Source of the DNA: Nitratifractor sp.
GTDB taxonomy: Bacteria > Campylobacterota > Campylobacteria > Campylobacterales > Sulfurovaceae
Direction: 5' to 3'
DNA: 38,894 nt
NCBI GenBank assembly: GCA_015486995.1
Contig: WFQO01000162.1
Coordinates: 1 to 38,894, forward strand
In this document: piece by piece, positions 17,405 through 25,820 of the stretch
Numbering within the stretch: the first letter of the stretch is position 1
Layout: each line of letters opens with the position of its first letter
Program-made: the position numbers and the translations under genes
Notes under the pieces: generated by a model
Database searches by the model: none
What the model was told of the DNA's origin: nothing
Seen by the model: the letters and a program-made list of their open reading frames with translations, nothing else

Positions 17405-18681
17405 GAAGCAGTTATCTCATCAAACTCATCGCCGCGATGGCGGTGCTCCTACTCATTTTCTCTTTCGTGCTTTTTCATTATATCCGTTACAACATGGAGG
17501 CGGAACTGTACGCGTCTTTGACCAAACAGGCTGAATATCTTCTCGCCAAAGACAAAAACCTCGAACACATTGTCTCCCGACAGAAAGAGTTGCTTAAAAA
17601 GACACTCGGTATTCAGGCCTCCATCGTCCAAAATCCTCGGCTGAAACGTTCGAATTCCTACTTCAGAATCGTCCATCGCAAAGATGGCGAATACCTGCTC
17701 GGCTATTTCCCCATCAAAAGACAAACGAGGCATTTTCTTCGACTCGAGATGGACATCAGTCAGCCGATGCATATGCTCAAAGAGGTCTTCCGGGCCATCG
17801 TCCTGCTCAATCTTCTCTCCATGGGATTGATCATCCTCTACGCCTACATTCTCTCTCGAATGTTGATTTTTCCCGTCACCGATTTCAGTCAGCGATTGAT
17901 CCGCATGAACGAAAATCTTCTTGAAACCCTCCACCCCGAAGAGTTTCCGATCGAATTTCGTCCTTTGGCACGCTCGATCAACCACCTCGTCACACGGATC
18001 AAGAATCATTATCTGTACAGAAAAGAGCTTTTCGTAGGGACCGCCCACGAACTGAAAACCCCTCTCGCCGTCATGAAGACCCGCAGTCAGGTCGCTCTGA
18101 TTAAGCGACAAAAATCGTTGGAGGACTTGGAGAAAGTTTTACGTGAAAACATCGAAACCATCGATGCGATGGATGCATTGATCGGCCAGATTCTGCAATT
18201 CGGGAGAGACGAAGGGGCACAGTTTGATGCGGCGGTTGAAAAGGATATCGTCTCTTTCATTCAAAAAAAGATCGACGAATTGCAACTGCTCGCTCATGCA
18301 CAGAACAAAGAAATTTCCATCCGCTGCACTCCTGCACATTTGACGATGCGCTTCCAACCGCATCTCGTCGATCAGATCCTCCGAAATCTCGTCCAAAACG
18401 CTCTGCGCTACACTCCGGAAGGGGGTGTTTTGCGTATCGCCTGCCGTCGGGAGGAAAACGAATTCTTTCTTAGCGTGGAAGATGAAGGCCCCGGTGTCGA
18501 AAAAGGCCTCGATCTTTTCGCTCCTTTTCGCCGTTCCAAAGATTCACCGGGAGCGGGTCTCGGCCTTTTTCTCGTCCGCAACGCCGTCGACTCGCTGGGA
18601 GGCTCCATCACCCTGAGCAACCGTCCCGACGGACGGGGAGCCGTCGCACTTCTGCGGCTCCCCGTCGAAGAGGAAGAGTGA
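17380..18681 (+). CDS. Sensor histidine kinase, apparent partner of the CosR/HsrA-like regulator (TTG start)
   Basis: TM-periplasmic-TM, FVGTAHELKTPLAVMKTRSQVAL H-box, RNLVQNALRYTPEGG, GAGLGLFLVRNAV; overlaps regulator by 25 nt. Confidence 0.9.
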   Translation: MFSPKESLRSSYLIKLIAAMAVLLLIFSFVLFHYIRYNMEAELYASLTKQAEYLLAKDKNLEHIVSRQKELLKKTLGIQASIVQNPRLKRSNSYFRIVHRKDGEYLLGYFPIKRQTRHFLRLEMDISQPMHMLKEVFRAIVLLNLLSMGLIILYAYILSRMLIFPVTDFSQRLIRMNENLLETLHPEEFPIEFRPLARSINHLVTRIKNHYLYRKELFVGTAHELKTPLAVMKTRSQVALIKRQKSLEDLEKVLRENIETIDAMDALIGQILQFGRDEGAQFDAAVEKDIVSFIQKKIDELQLLAHAQNKEISIRCTPAHLTMRFQPHLVDQILRNLVQNALRYTPEGGVLRIACRREENEFFLSVEDEGPGVEKGLDLFAPFRRSKDSPGAGLGLFLVRNAVDSLGGSITLSNRPDGRGAVALLRLPVEEEE

Positions 18682-18752
18682 ACTACCCTTTTAACGTCCA
18701 CCTAAGCTTTGATAAGCTATAAACTCGAAAATCTTTTTTCAACGAGGTAAGT

Positions 18753-19004
18753 ATGGCCCTGATGATCACCGACGACTGCATCGCTTGCGACGCATGCCGT
18801 GAAGAGTGCCCCAACGAAGCGATCGAAGAGAACGATCCGATCTACATCATCGATCCCGACCGATGCACCGAATGTGTCGGCTTTTACGATGAGCCGCAGT
18901 GCATCGCCGTCTGCCCGGTCGACTGCATCGTCCCCGACCCCGACAACGTTGAGAGTGTCGAGGAGCTGAAGTTCAAATTCGAGCAGCTCCAGGAGGAGCA
19001 GTAG
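18753..19004 (+). CDS. 2[4Fe-4S] ferredoxin (YfhL/FdxB type)
   Basis: MALMITDDCIACDACREECPNEAI...CTECVGFYDEPQCIAVCPVDCI. Confidence 0.93.
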   Translation: MALMITDDCIACDACREECPNEAIEENDPIYIIDPDRCTECVGFYDEPQCIAVCPVDCIVPDPDNVESVEELKFKFEQLQEEQ

Positions 19005-19011
19005 GCCTCCG

Positions 19012-20505
19012 ATGCCCAAACGTATCGCCGTCATCGACATCGGCTCCAATTCCGCCCGTCTGGTGATTTACCAGCGAACCAGCCGCTACGGTTTTCATCT
19101 GATTGTCCAGCAGAAGAGCCGGGTCCGTATCGGAGAGGGGGCCTACGAGCGTGACGGAGAACTCCAGGAGATCGGTCTACGCCGGGCTTTCGGCGCTCTA
19201 CAATCTTTCCGCCATACGATTGAAGAGTACAAGGTCCGCAAAGTCCACTGCGTCGCGACTTCCGCATTGCGTGACGCACCCAACCGAAGTGATTTCATCA
19301 CGAAGGTCCGACAGAAACTGGATCTGCATATCAAGGTTATCGACGGCGAAAAAGAGGCTTTTTTCGGTGCGGTCGCCGTGGTCAACCTTCTTCCGACGGA
19401 AAGCGGAATCACCGTCGACATCGGCGGAGGATCGGCCGATATGGCCCTCCTGCAAAACGGTCGAATCATCGCGACCCACTCTCTCAAACTTGGAACGGTC
19501 CGGCTCAAAGAACTCTTCAGCGACCGACATCTCGATCCGGAAGCGGCCAAATCTTTCATCCGTAGAGAACTGGAGAAGTTGCCGGAGATCTTCCGCAACC
19601 GCACAGCCGTCGGAATCGGAGGAACGGCTCGAGCTCTCTCCCGAGGAATCATCCTCAAAAACAGATACCCCTTCGAAAAGATTCACGCTTTCGAATATTC
19701 GGTGAAAAAGGAGAGAGCCTATCTCGAAGCGGTCGCTTCAGCGAAGAAAGAAGAGCTTCCCGCCCTCTTCATCAAAAAAAATCGCCACGATACGATCCGG
19801 GAAGGGGCGTTGATTTTTCTGGAGATCCTCGAAACGATCGGAGCACAGACGGTACTCAGCAGCGGCGTGGGTGTTCGGGAGGGAGTCTTTTTGCACGATC
19901 TGCTTCGCAACGACCGGCTCCATTTCCCTCCGGGGATCAACCCGAGTCTGCGCAGCATCAAAGACCGTTTCGATCTGCTCAAACTCCCCGAGGGGAACAA
20001 ACAGAAACTCGGTCGTCAACTTTTCGAAACCCTGAAGGAGGAGTTCGGCGGCTCGAAGCACCACGCTTTGATGCTCCACCACGCCCTCTCTCTCTCGAAT
20101 ATCGGCAAAATGCTGACAATTTACAAAGAACACCAGCACGCTTTCTATATCGCCAGCCAAGAGCTGAATTACGGCTTCACCCACCGGGAGATGCTTACCA
20201 TCGCTTTGCTGCTGCGTTCCAAGGGTGACGCCCTCTATTACCGCCCTCTCTATCGCCGATACAAAAAGCTGCTCCCTTCCAAAAAAAAGATCAAATGGCT
20301 AGCTTTTATCTATACACTGACATTGATCCTTCATGAAAACTCATCCGCCGCGGAAATCAAATTTAGCTGGGACGAAAAAACGCTCCGCATCGTCAGCGAC
20401 CGTCCTCTCTATCTGGCTCATGAGGAGATCGCCGGTCTGGAAAAACCTGCAAAATTCACTCTCCGACTTGACGACGGCTGTCAGGCTTACCGCCCGGAGG
20501 AGTGA
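19012..20505 (+). CDS. Ppx/GppA family exopolyphosphatase/guanosine pentaphosphatase
   Basis: MPKRIAVIDIGSNSARLVIYQ...TVDIGGGSADMALL...AVGIGGTARALSRG. Confidence 0.92.
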   Translation: MPKRIAVIDIGSNSARLVIYQRTSRYGFHLIVQQKSRVRIGEGAYERDGELQEIGLRRAFGALQSFRHTIEEYKVRKVHCVATSALRDAPNRSDFITKVRQKLDLHIKVIDGEKEAFFGAVAVVNLLPTESGITVDIGGGSADMALLQNGRIIATHSLKLGTVRLKELFSDRHLDPEAAKSFIRRELEKLPEIFRNRTAVGIGGTARALSRGIILKNRYPFEKIHAFEYSVKKERAYLEAVASAKKEELPALFIKKNRHDTIREGALIFLEILETIGAQTVLSSGVGVREGVFLHDLLRNDRLHFPPGINPSLRSIKDRFDLLKLPEGNKQKLGRQLFETLKEEFGGSKHHALMLHHALSLSNIGKMLTIYKEHQHAFYIASQELNYGFTHREMLTIALLLRSKGDALYYRPLYRRYKKLLPSKKKIKWLAFIYTLTLILHENSSAAEIKFSWDEKTLRIVSDRPLYLAHEEIAGLEKPAKFTLRLDDGCQAYRPEE

Positions 20506-20587
20506 GCGACAAGCCTCTCTTGTCACTTCAACCCAAATTTTGCAGTAGAATTTGCGTCAGCTGCGCCGGCTAATGCATAGTTTGGGA

Positions 20588-21880
20588 TTATTTCTCCAAA
20601 CGGATCCGTACGCTTCGTTCGTGTGCCGTCAATCCTTCGGTTTTCGCCAGCAGAGCACAGGCTTCCCCCAGTTCGTCGATCCCTTTTTCGCTCATCATGA
20701 TTAGGGAGGATTTTTTCAGAAAATGTTCCACACTCAGCGGAGAGTAGAACTTCGCCGTTCCTCCGGTCGGCAGTGTATGATTGGGACCTGCGATGTAGTC
20801 ACCGATGGGTTCGGGGGTGTAACGCCCCAAAAAGATAGCGCCGGCATGTCGGATGCTGCCCAGCAACTCCATGGGCGAGGCGGTCATCACCTCCAGGTGT
20901 TCCGGGGCGATTCGGTTCATCAGATCCACCGCCTCCGCCATATCGGAAGCGACGATGATAGCACCCCGCTCTTCGATCGATTTGCGGGCGATGGGTTCAC
21001 GCTCCAGTGTTCCCAGGGCCCTCTCCACCTCGTCGTTGACCCGGTTGGCCAGTTCCGCGTCGTCGGTAATGAGGATCGAGCTGGCCATCTCGTCGTGCTC
21101 CGCCTGACTGAGCAGATCCATCGCCAGCCAATCGGGGCGGGCACCGGAATCCGCCAGAATGCCGATTTCACTGGGCCCGGCGATCATGTCGATATTCACC
21201 TCCCCGTAGACCAGTTTTTTGGCGGTGGCGACAAAGATATTTCCCGGGCCGGTAATGACATCCACTTTGGGGATCGTCTCGGTGCCATAGGCCATGGCTC
21301 CGATCGCCGAAGCGCCGCCTACCTTGAAAACTTTGTCGATTCCGCACAGGTGGCACGCCGCCAGGAGCAGAACATTGATCTCGTTGTCCGGTGTCGGCGT
21401 ACAGACGACGATCTCTTCGACTCCGGCGACAATGGCGGGAATCGCGTTCATCAGCAGGGAGCTGGGATAGGCGGCTTTGCCTCCGGGGATGTAGAGACCT
21501 GCCCGATCCACAGCCGTCACTTTCTGCCCCAGCATGGAACCGTTTTTCTCGTAGTCGATCCAGGAGCGCGGCATCAGTTTTTCATGGTAGGCTTTGATAC
21601 GGTCGTAGGCCAGGTGCAGCGCCTCTTTGAGTTCCGGAGAGATCGCCTCGTAGGCCATCTCCATTTCAACGGGATCGACCTGTAACTCTTCGTCGCTTTT
21701 GGGCTCCCAGCGATCGAAACGGGCGATATGCCGACGCAGAGCGGCATTGCCCTCCTGGCGAATCTCCTTGAGTAGATTCCCCACCGTCTCCGTCACCTTG
21801 TCGATATCCATCGCTCCCCGTTTGAGAAGTTCTCCGAATTCCGTCGAAAAATTTTCATCACCGCTGTAATAGATTTTCAT
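20588..21880 (-). CDS. hisD: Histidinol dehydrogenase
   Basis: VDRAGLYIPGGKAAYPSSLLMNAIPA...ITGPGNIFVATAKKLVYGEVNIDMIAGPSEIGI...GPNHTLPTGGTAKFYSPLSVEHF. Confidence 0.97.
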   Translation of the reverse strand: MKIYYSGDENFSTEFGELLKRGAMDIDKVTETVGNLLKEIRQEGNAALRRHIARFDRWEPKSDEELQVDPVEMEMAYEAISPELKEALHLAYDRIKAYHEKLMPRSWIDYEKNGSMLGQKVTAVDRAGLYIPGGKAAYPSSLLMNAIPAIVAGVEEIVVCTPTPDNEINVLLLAACHLCGIDKVFKVGGASAIGAMAYGTETIPKVDVITGPGNIFVATAKKLVYGEVNIDMIAGPSEIGILADSGARPDWLAMDLLSQAEHDEMASSILITDDAELANRVNDEVERALGTLEREPIARKSIEERGAIIVASDMAEAVDLMNRIAPEHLEVMTASPMELLGSIRHAGAIFLGRYTPEPIGDYIAGPNHTLPTGGTAKFYSPLSVEHFLKKSSLIMMSEKGIDELGEACALLAKTEGLTAHERSVRIRLEK

Positions 21881-21901
21881 CGCTGTCTACCTTTTTAAGA
21901 T

Positions 21902-22813
21902 TCAAAATTCATTATCCAATTCCGGGTATTTTCGCCGATATCTCGGCAGCATACTTTCGTTGCCTTTGAGACCGCCCTGATGCAGGTAAAGAATTTCTCC
22001 TCCACTCTCCCACATCTTTTTTTCAAATAGCGTCAACCACCCTTTCGGATCGTAGAGCAGATCAAACTCCACCCCCGTCTGTCGATACAATTCTAACCAA
22101 AGTCGGTAAAACTCCCGATAGAGTTTCCCGAAATGATATTTTTTCCGGGTATCCAAAACCGTAGGCCAGAGTTTTTCATCGGATTCCAGCATGGCGAACT
22201 GCCGGCGCAGGTATCGGGCATCACCGACACAGGGAGTCGTGACGACCTTCGTCGTCAATGAAGAGTGAGCCGTGAGCAGTGAGCAGTTTTTTTGGAGATA
22301 GAGGGCAGTGGTTCCGGTGCCGGAAGGAAGAAAAACTGTCAATACTTCGATGCCGTTGCGCTCCTGCCACTCAACGATCTCCCGGGCCAGGAGACGGATC
22401 CCCTCTTCCGCCTCCGGCTGTCGTCCTCCCTCTTCGACAAAGAGGACTTCCTTTCCCCCTTTTCCCTTTTTGATGTCTGTTTTCTCATAAAAAACCGTTC
22501 CGTTTTCCAGAGCCGCCCGATAATTTCCGATGGGATTCTTCCTCAACCAGGTCGGAATATGGTCGACGAAATACGCGAACTCCCACCCCCGCATTTTCGC
22601 CAGGACCGAAAGGGAATACATCGCATTGGATTGGACAGAGCCGTAGGAGACGACTTTGCGTATGTCGGGGAATTCTCCCTCGAGCCAATGATAGAATTTG
22701 CGCGCTTTGTTGCCCGAAAAATCGGGATGGATCCGATCGTCGCGTTTAAGGAAATATTCCCTTCCCTCGAATCGGATCCGTTCCACCGGGCTGGGGATGG
22801 CAAGTTTCTGCAT
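21902..22813 (-). CDS. PLP-dependent ACC deaminase/D-cysteine desulfhydrase family protein
   Basis: FLKRDDRIHPDFSGNKARKFYHWL...YGSVQSNAMYSLSVLAK...LPSGTGTTALYLQK...TTPCVGDARYLRRQF; contains an unusual insert. Confidence 0.82.
   Translation of the reverse strand: MQKLAIPSPVERIRFEGREYFLKRDDRIHPDFSGNKARKFYHWLEGEFPDIRKVVSYGSVQSNAMYSLSVLAKMRGWEFAYFVDHIPTWLRKNPIGNYRAALENGTVFYEKTDIKKGKGGKEVLFVEEGGRQPEAEEGIRLLAREIVEWQERNGIEVLTVFLPSGTGTTALYLQKNCSLLTAHSSLTTKVVTTPCVGDARYLRRQFAMLESDEKLWPTVLDTRKKYHFGKLYREFYRLWLELYRQTGVEFDLLYDPKGWLTLFEKKMWESGGEILYLHQGGLKGNESMLPRYRRKYPELDNEF
22264..22287. repeat. Heptamer tandem repeat AGTGAGC-CGTGAGC-AGTGAGC-AGT inside a CDS
   Basis: 3.4 heptamer units, translated on the minus strand as part of NCSLLTAHSSLT. 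Confidence 0.85.
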
Positions 22814-22870
22814 CTTTCAAATCCTAAAATACCCCATACTATGGCAACTTTTGCTTAATCTTTCGTAAGC

Positions 22871-22885
22871 TGTGTATAATACACA
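22871..22885. promoter_or_regulatory. Palindrome TGTGTATAATACACA embedding a TATAAT -10 box upstream of nrdB
   Basis: Perfect 7-1-7 palindrome; TATAAT at 22875-22880. Confidence 0.55.
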
Positions 22886-22924
22886 TCTTTCAGAAAATAT
22901 AACAAAAAAAGAGGAATAAACCCG

Positions 22925-23938
22925 ATGAAACCCGAACACTACTACAATCCCCACGGCGAACCGATCCTGGACGAAAAAATCTACGGCGGCAATCCGACGG
23001 GCTTCGTCGACTTCAACCGTCCCCGTTACAAATGGAGCGTCAATCTCTACGATCTGATGAACGCCAACACCTGGTTCCCTTCCGAGGTCAATACCGCGGG
23101 GGAGAAGAAGAACTTCGAACTGCTTACCGAGAACGAGCAGGCGATCTACAAACTCACTTTCGCCCAACTCAGCTTCAACGACAGCGCCCAGGAGGAGTAC
23201 CTCTCCGACTTCCGCCGCCTGGCCAACAACCGCCTCGTCAAAGCGGCTTTGAGTCTGCAAATCATGCAGGAGGTCAACCACTCCAAGAGTTACGCCGTAC
23301 TTCTCGACGCCGCCGGCAACTCCGATGAAGTCTTCGATCTTTACAAGCACGACATCGCCCTCAACCGGAAAAATCAGCGCATCGCCGAACAGTTCGCCCG
23401 CTACATCGACGGCAATTCCGCCGACGAAATGCTCCTCAGCGCCATGGCCAGCGTCAATCTCGAAGGCATCTATTTCCTCCTGGGATTCAGCTACATCTAT
23501 GTCCTCGGCGACAAAGTCCCCGGCGCCAGGGATATGATCAAGTTCATCGCCCGAGACGAGATCAATACCCACCTGCCCCTCTTCGCCAATATTTTCAAAA
23601 CGATCTACAAAGAGAACAAAATCCCCGCCTCCGTGGTTGATAAAGCCTACGAGATGATCAAAGAAGCGGTGGACATCGAACTGGAATATGGAAAGTATCT
23701 GCTGGAGAATTATCCGATCATGGGCTTGACCGAAGAGCTGATCGAAAAAACCGTCTACAACTACGCCAACGATCGCCTCAACAAAATCGGTCTCGATCCG
23801 ATCTTCACACAAAGCAGTGAAACCTATCTGCAAAAACTCGTCGAAAAGCATTTACGCATGAACGACGTACGCAGCAATTTTTTCGAAAGCAACGTCAGCA
23901 ACTACGCAAAAAACAGTCTCGATCTGGACGATTTTTAA
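22925..23938 (+). CDS. nrdB: Class I ribonucleotide reductase, beta subunit
   Basis: NPTGFVDFNRPRYKWSVNLYDLMNANTWFPSEV...EVNHSKSYAVLLD...; di-iron ligand-like residues. Confidence 0.95.
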   Translation: MKPEHYYNPHGEPILDEKIYGGNPTGFVDFNRPRYKWSVNLYDLMNANTWFPSEVNTAGEKKNFELLTENEQAIYKLTFAQLSFNDSAQEEYLSDFRRLANNRLVKAALSLQIMQEVNHSKSYAVLLDAAGNSDEVFDLYKHDIALNRKNQRIAEQFARYIDGNSADEMLLSAMASVNLEGIYFLLGFSYIYVLGDKVPGARDMIKFIARDEINTHLPLFANIFKTIYKENKIPASVVDKAYEMIKEAVDIELEYGKYLLENYPIMGLTEELIEKTVYNYANDRLNKIGLDPIFTQSSETYLQKLVEKHLRMNDVRSNFFESNVSNYAKNSLDLDDF

Positions 23939-23954
23939 AACGGAGGGAAAACCT

Positions 23955-23991
23955 CTCTTTCCTCTCCCCTCTTCCCTCTTCCCTCTTCCCT
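23955..23991. repeat. Heptamer tandem repeat (CTCTTCC)n
   Basis: CTCTTTC-CTCTCCC-CTCTTCC-CTCTTCC-CTCTTCC-CT just after the nrdB stop. Confidence 0.9.
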
Positions 23992-24149
23992 AAAGTTATT
24001 TCATCAGTCTCTATAATATCGGAGTCGGCCAAAGTCCTTCCTCCAGGTAAACCCTTTTTCAAAATACGAAGCGCAAAAAACGGAAAACGACTGTTCAATC
24101 ATCTTTCAACGAATTCAATGTTAGAATGGAGGGAAGGAGGGCAAAAAAA

Positions 24150-25811
24150 ATGAAGAGAGGAGAAGTGGAGAAGAGACCATCCTACAGAGTTCGTTCGGCG
24201 GAGGAAGCCTCGGCTTTTCTCTCCCGGGCCACGTTTGGAGCGACGGAAGAGTCGATCAGAGAACTGAAGCGGATGGGCAACTACCGGCGGTGGATCCGCC
24301 GGGAATTCAAAAAAAAACCGAGCTACCATCTCGAGTGGATACTCCATCACGCCAAGGGAGTCGACGGGACAGAGGATTTGAAAGACGATCCGGAAGGTTG
24401 GCAGCGCTATAGCGACGCACTGGGGACCATGCAGCGTGATGCCTGGTGGGACATTGTCGTGCACCGTTCGGACCAGCTGCGCCAACGCGTCGCTTTCGCA
24501 CTGAGTGAAATTCTCGTGATCTCCCGTAACGGCCCTCTGCTCAGTTTCCCCGATGCCCGACTCTCCTATTACGATCTCCTGGTGCGACACGCTTTCGACA
24601 ATTTCGAAACGCTGTTGAGAGCGGTGACCTATCACCCCGCCATGGGAAAATATCTCAGCTATCTGGGCAACGCCAAAGCAAATCCCCGATCCGACCGGCA
24701 CCCCGACGAAAATTACGCCCGGGAGGTGATGCAGCTTTTTACCATCGGACTCTACGAACTGAATCCTGACGGGACGCAGAAGCTTCGCGACGGCCGGCCG
24801 ATCCCGACCTATACCCAGCAGGATATCCGGGAGATGGCCAGAGTCTTCACCGGATTGAGTGACGACAACGGCGAATTCCCCGCCGAAGCCGCTTTTTCCG
24901 ACTTTCACAGTCGGACTTCTCCCATGATCTCTTTCGAAGAATATCATGACCGGGGAGAGAAACGGATCCTCCACGGGCGAAAAATCATCCCTGCAGGCGG
25001 AGATACCGTCAGCGATATCAACACGGCACTGCATCATCTCTTCATGCATCCCAATGTCGGCCCCTTTCTTGCCCGTCGCCTGATCCAACGTCTGGTCACC
25101 AGCAATCCCTCTCCCCGATATATCGCTCATGTCGCCAGAGCTTTCAACGACAACGGAGAAGGGGTACGGGGCGACCTCAAAGCGGTCATCGAAGCGATCC
25201 TCCTCGATGAAGAGGCTCTCCGGGAGAGACACGATCCGAAAATCTTCGGAAAATTTCGCGAGCCGCTGCTCTATCCGGCCCATCTTTTCCGGGCTTTTCA
25301 TGCCAAAAACGGCATCCATACCCTTCGCCAGGGAGAAGAAAAGGTCTATCGCTATCGCTCTTTCAATTTCAACGGAACCGGCATGATGCGCCAGGAAGGG
25401 CCTCTCGAAGCTCTGACGGTCTTCAACTACTTCACACCTGACGACGGCCCCTATGCCCTTAAGAAAAAAGGCCTGGTGGCCCCGGAGCTCGAACTCTACG
25501 GCAAACAGGGGATCGACGACGTCATTATTGGGCTGGTGACGGAGAACAGCTATGTCTATCGGCTTTTCCATATCACGGCACACCTGCAACTTCAACGTGA
25601 AATTGCACTCATCGCCCGCAAGCGTTACCGTCGTCTAATCGACCGGCTCGATCTGATTCTCACGGGATCCCGCCTAAATCCCCGGACGAAACAGGCCGCA
25701 CTGCACTACATCAAGCGCCACATCCGTGACAAACAAATGACCCACGAAAAGATGGCCCGTCTCGTCATCGGTCTGATCATGACTTCACCCGATTACGCAT
25801 TTCAGCGATAG
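24150..25811 (+). CDS. DUF1800 domain-containing protein
   Basis: ASAFLSRATFGATEESIRELKRMG...WWDIVVHRSDQLRQRVAFALSEILVIS...NYAREVMQLFTIGLYELNPDG; ORF opens at 24126, start at 24150 (MKRGEVEK) also plausible. Confidence 0.9.
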   Translation: MKRGEVEKRPSYRVRSAEEASAFLSRATFGATEESIRELKRMGNYRRWIRREFKKKPSYHLEWILHHAKGVDGTEDLKDDPEGWQRYSDALGTMQRDAWWDIVVHRSDQLRQRVAFALSEILVISRNGPLLSFPDARLSYYDLLVRHAFDNFETLLRAVTYHPAMGKYLSYLGNAKANPRSDRHPDENYAREVMQLFTIGLYELNPDGTQKLRDGRPIPTYTQQDIREMARVFTGLSDDNGEFPAEAAFSDFHSRTSPMISFEEYHDRGEKRILHGRKIIPAGGDTVSDINTALHHLFMHPNVGPFLARRLIQRLVTSNPSPRYIAHVARAFNDNGEGVRGDLKAVIEAILLDEEALRERHDPKIFGKFREPLLYPAHLFRAFHAKNGIHTLRQGEEKVYRYRSFNFNGTGMMRQEGPLEALTVFNYFTPDDGPYALKKKGLVAPELELYGKQGIDDVIIGLVTENSYVYRLFHITAHLQLQREIALIARKRYRRLIDRLDLILTGSRLNPRTKQAALHYIKRHIRDKQMTHEKMARLVIGLIMTSPDYAFQR

Positions 25812-25820
25812 GAGCTTTCG

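Noticed and set aside
20506-20587. GACAAG-N5-CTTGTC hairpin after ppx/gppA as a terminator
   Set aside because: Only a 6-bp stem and no following T-run; too weak to call
22817-23851. 344-aa minus-strand ORF antisense to nrdB
   Set aside because: Antisense shadow of a well-conserved gene; no domain recognised
24099-25595. 498-aa minus-strand ORF antisense to DUF1800
   Set aside because: Mirror ORF produced by GC-biased codon usage; sequence has no recognisable domain while the plus strand encodes a clear family
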